Below are positions 5,595-5,882 of a stretch of 5,882 nucleotides of DNA, one piece after another. The stretch's first letter is position 1. Each line of letters opens with the position of its first letter. The notes under the pieces are model-generated. The model was not told where the DNA came from. It searched no databases and was given only the letters and a program-made list of their open reading frames with translations. The stretch comes from Thermoleophilia bacterium UBA5186. GTDB lineage: Bacteria > Actinomycetota > Thermoleophilia > Gaiellales > Gaiellaceae. The stretch spans positions 2,067-7,948 of the forward strand of contig DHWI01000061.1 of the NCBI GenBank assembly GCA_002413095.1, read 5' to 3'. The position numbers and the translations under genes were made by a program.

Positions 5595-5882
5595 TTACAT
5601 GCCCATAGCGTGGTACCCGGAGTCGACGTAGAGCGTCGTCCCGGTCACGTTGCGCGCGGCGTCCGAGAGGAGGTACGCAGCCGCCTCGCCGACGTCGTCG
5701 GAGTCGATGTGGCGGTGCAGCGGCGAGCGCTCCTCGACGATCGCCTCCATCGTCGGGAAGCCTGCGATCGAGCGGGCGGCGAGCGTCCGCACCGGGCCTG
5801 CCGAGATCGCGTTCACGCGGATGTCCTTCTGGCCGAGATCCCAGGCGAGGTAGCGAACCGAGGCGTCGAGCGTCGCCTTCGC
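5595..5882 (-). CDS. fabI: Enoyl-[acyl-carrier-protein] reductase FabI, C-terminal part (5' end outside window)
   Basis: FabI is a cytoplasmic NAD(P)H-dependent reductase of the short-chain dehydrogenase superfamily that performs the last reduction of each fatty-acid elongation cycle. The visible 95 residues begin AKATLDASVRYLAWDLG; the Lys at the second visible residue corresponds to the catalytic Lys of the Tyr-x6-Lys motif, while the Tyr lies beyond the window edge. RVNAISAGPVRTLAARSI follows, which is typical of FabI (substrate loop and cofactor contact), and then DVGEAAAYLLSDAARNVTG and TLYVDSGYHAMGM at the C-terminus, a close match to the family end. The stop is TAA at 5595-5597. The internal Met at 5816 is not the start: similarity continues to the window edge. 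The gene converges on the + strand cluster and is probably unrelated to it. Confidence 0.95.
   Translation of the reverse strand, partial: AKATLDASVRYLAWDLGQKDIRVNAISAGPVRTLAARSIAGFPTMEAIVEERSPLHRHIDSDDVGEAAAYLLSDAARNVTGTTLYVDSGYHAMGM

Noticed and set aside
4028..5608. 526-codon + strand frame overlapping the GT-C-like gene
   Set aside because: Low-complexity Arg/Ala translation; a shadow of the hydrophobic membrane-protein frame.

Overview
The window is a high-GC, gene-dense bacterial segment with GTG starts, very short or overlapping gene junctions and strong GC bias at third codon positions. This suggests Actinomycetota; the gene style (ECF sigma factor beside a beta-propeller protein, GT-C-like membrane protein, FabI) is reminiscent of Thermoleophilia/Gaiellales-type soil lineages. 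That placement is an impression, not a demonstrated assignment.

Layout: five genes run on the + strand with almost no spacing. (1) An ECF-type sigma factor (15-545). (2) A single-pass membrane protein with a predicted extracytoplasmic WD40/TolB-like propeller (542-1681), overlapping gene 1 by 4 nt with a good Shine-Dalgarno; it sits where an anti-sigma factor is expected. (3) A predicted exported two-catalytic-domain zinc peptidase (about 1663-3270), in which an M74/MepA-like murein endopeptidase domain is fused to an M14/MpaA-like carboxypeptidase domain. (4) An AhpE-like peroxiredoxin (3280-3795) with an in-frame TGA exactly at the peroxidatic cysteine position. (5) A multi-spanning GT-C-like membrane protein (3813-5411). 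On the - strand the window ends with the C-terminal part of enoyl-ACP reductase FabI (5595-5882, running off the edge), followed by a possible small one-helix membrane protein (5361-5591) whose 3' end overlaps gene 5.

The main result is gene 4. Read through the TGA at 3412-3414, the protein is a complete peroxiredoxin of 171 residues with selenocysteine at position 45. A perfect 6-bp stem with a 5-nt loop starts 15 nt after the TGA, at the place and with the loop G expected of a bacterial SECIS element. The protein has no cysteine at all, so without selenocysteine it would lack any catalytic thiol. An ordinary gene caller would miss the first 48 residues or call the gene broken.

Functionally the + strand cluster looks envelope-related: a regulator pair, an exported peptidoglycan-type hydrolase, a peroxidase and a membrane glycosyltransferase-like protein. 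Co-transcription is inferred from spacing only; three hairpins between genes 4 and 5 may break or modulate it.
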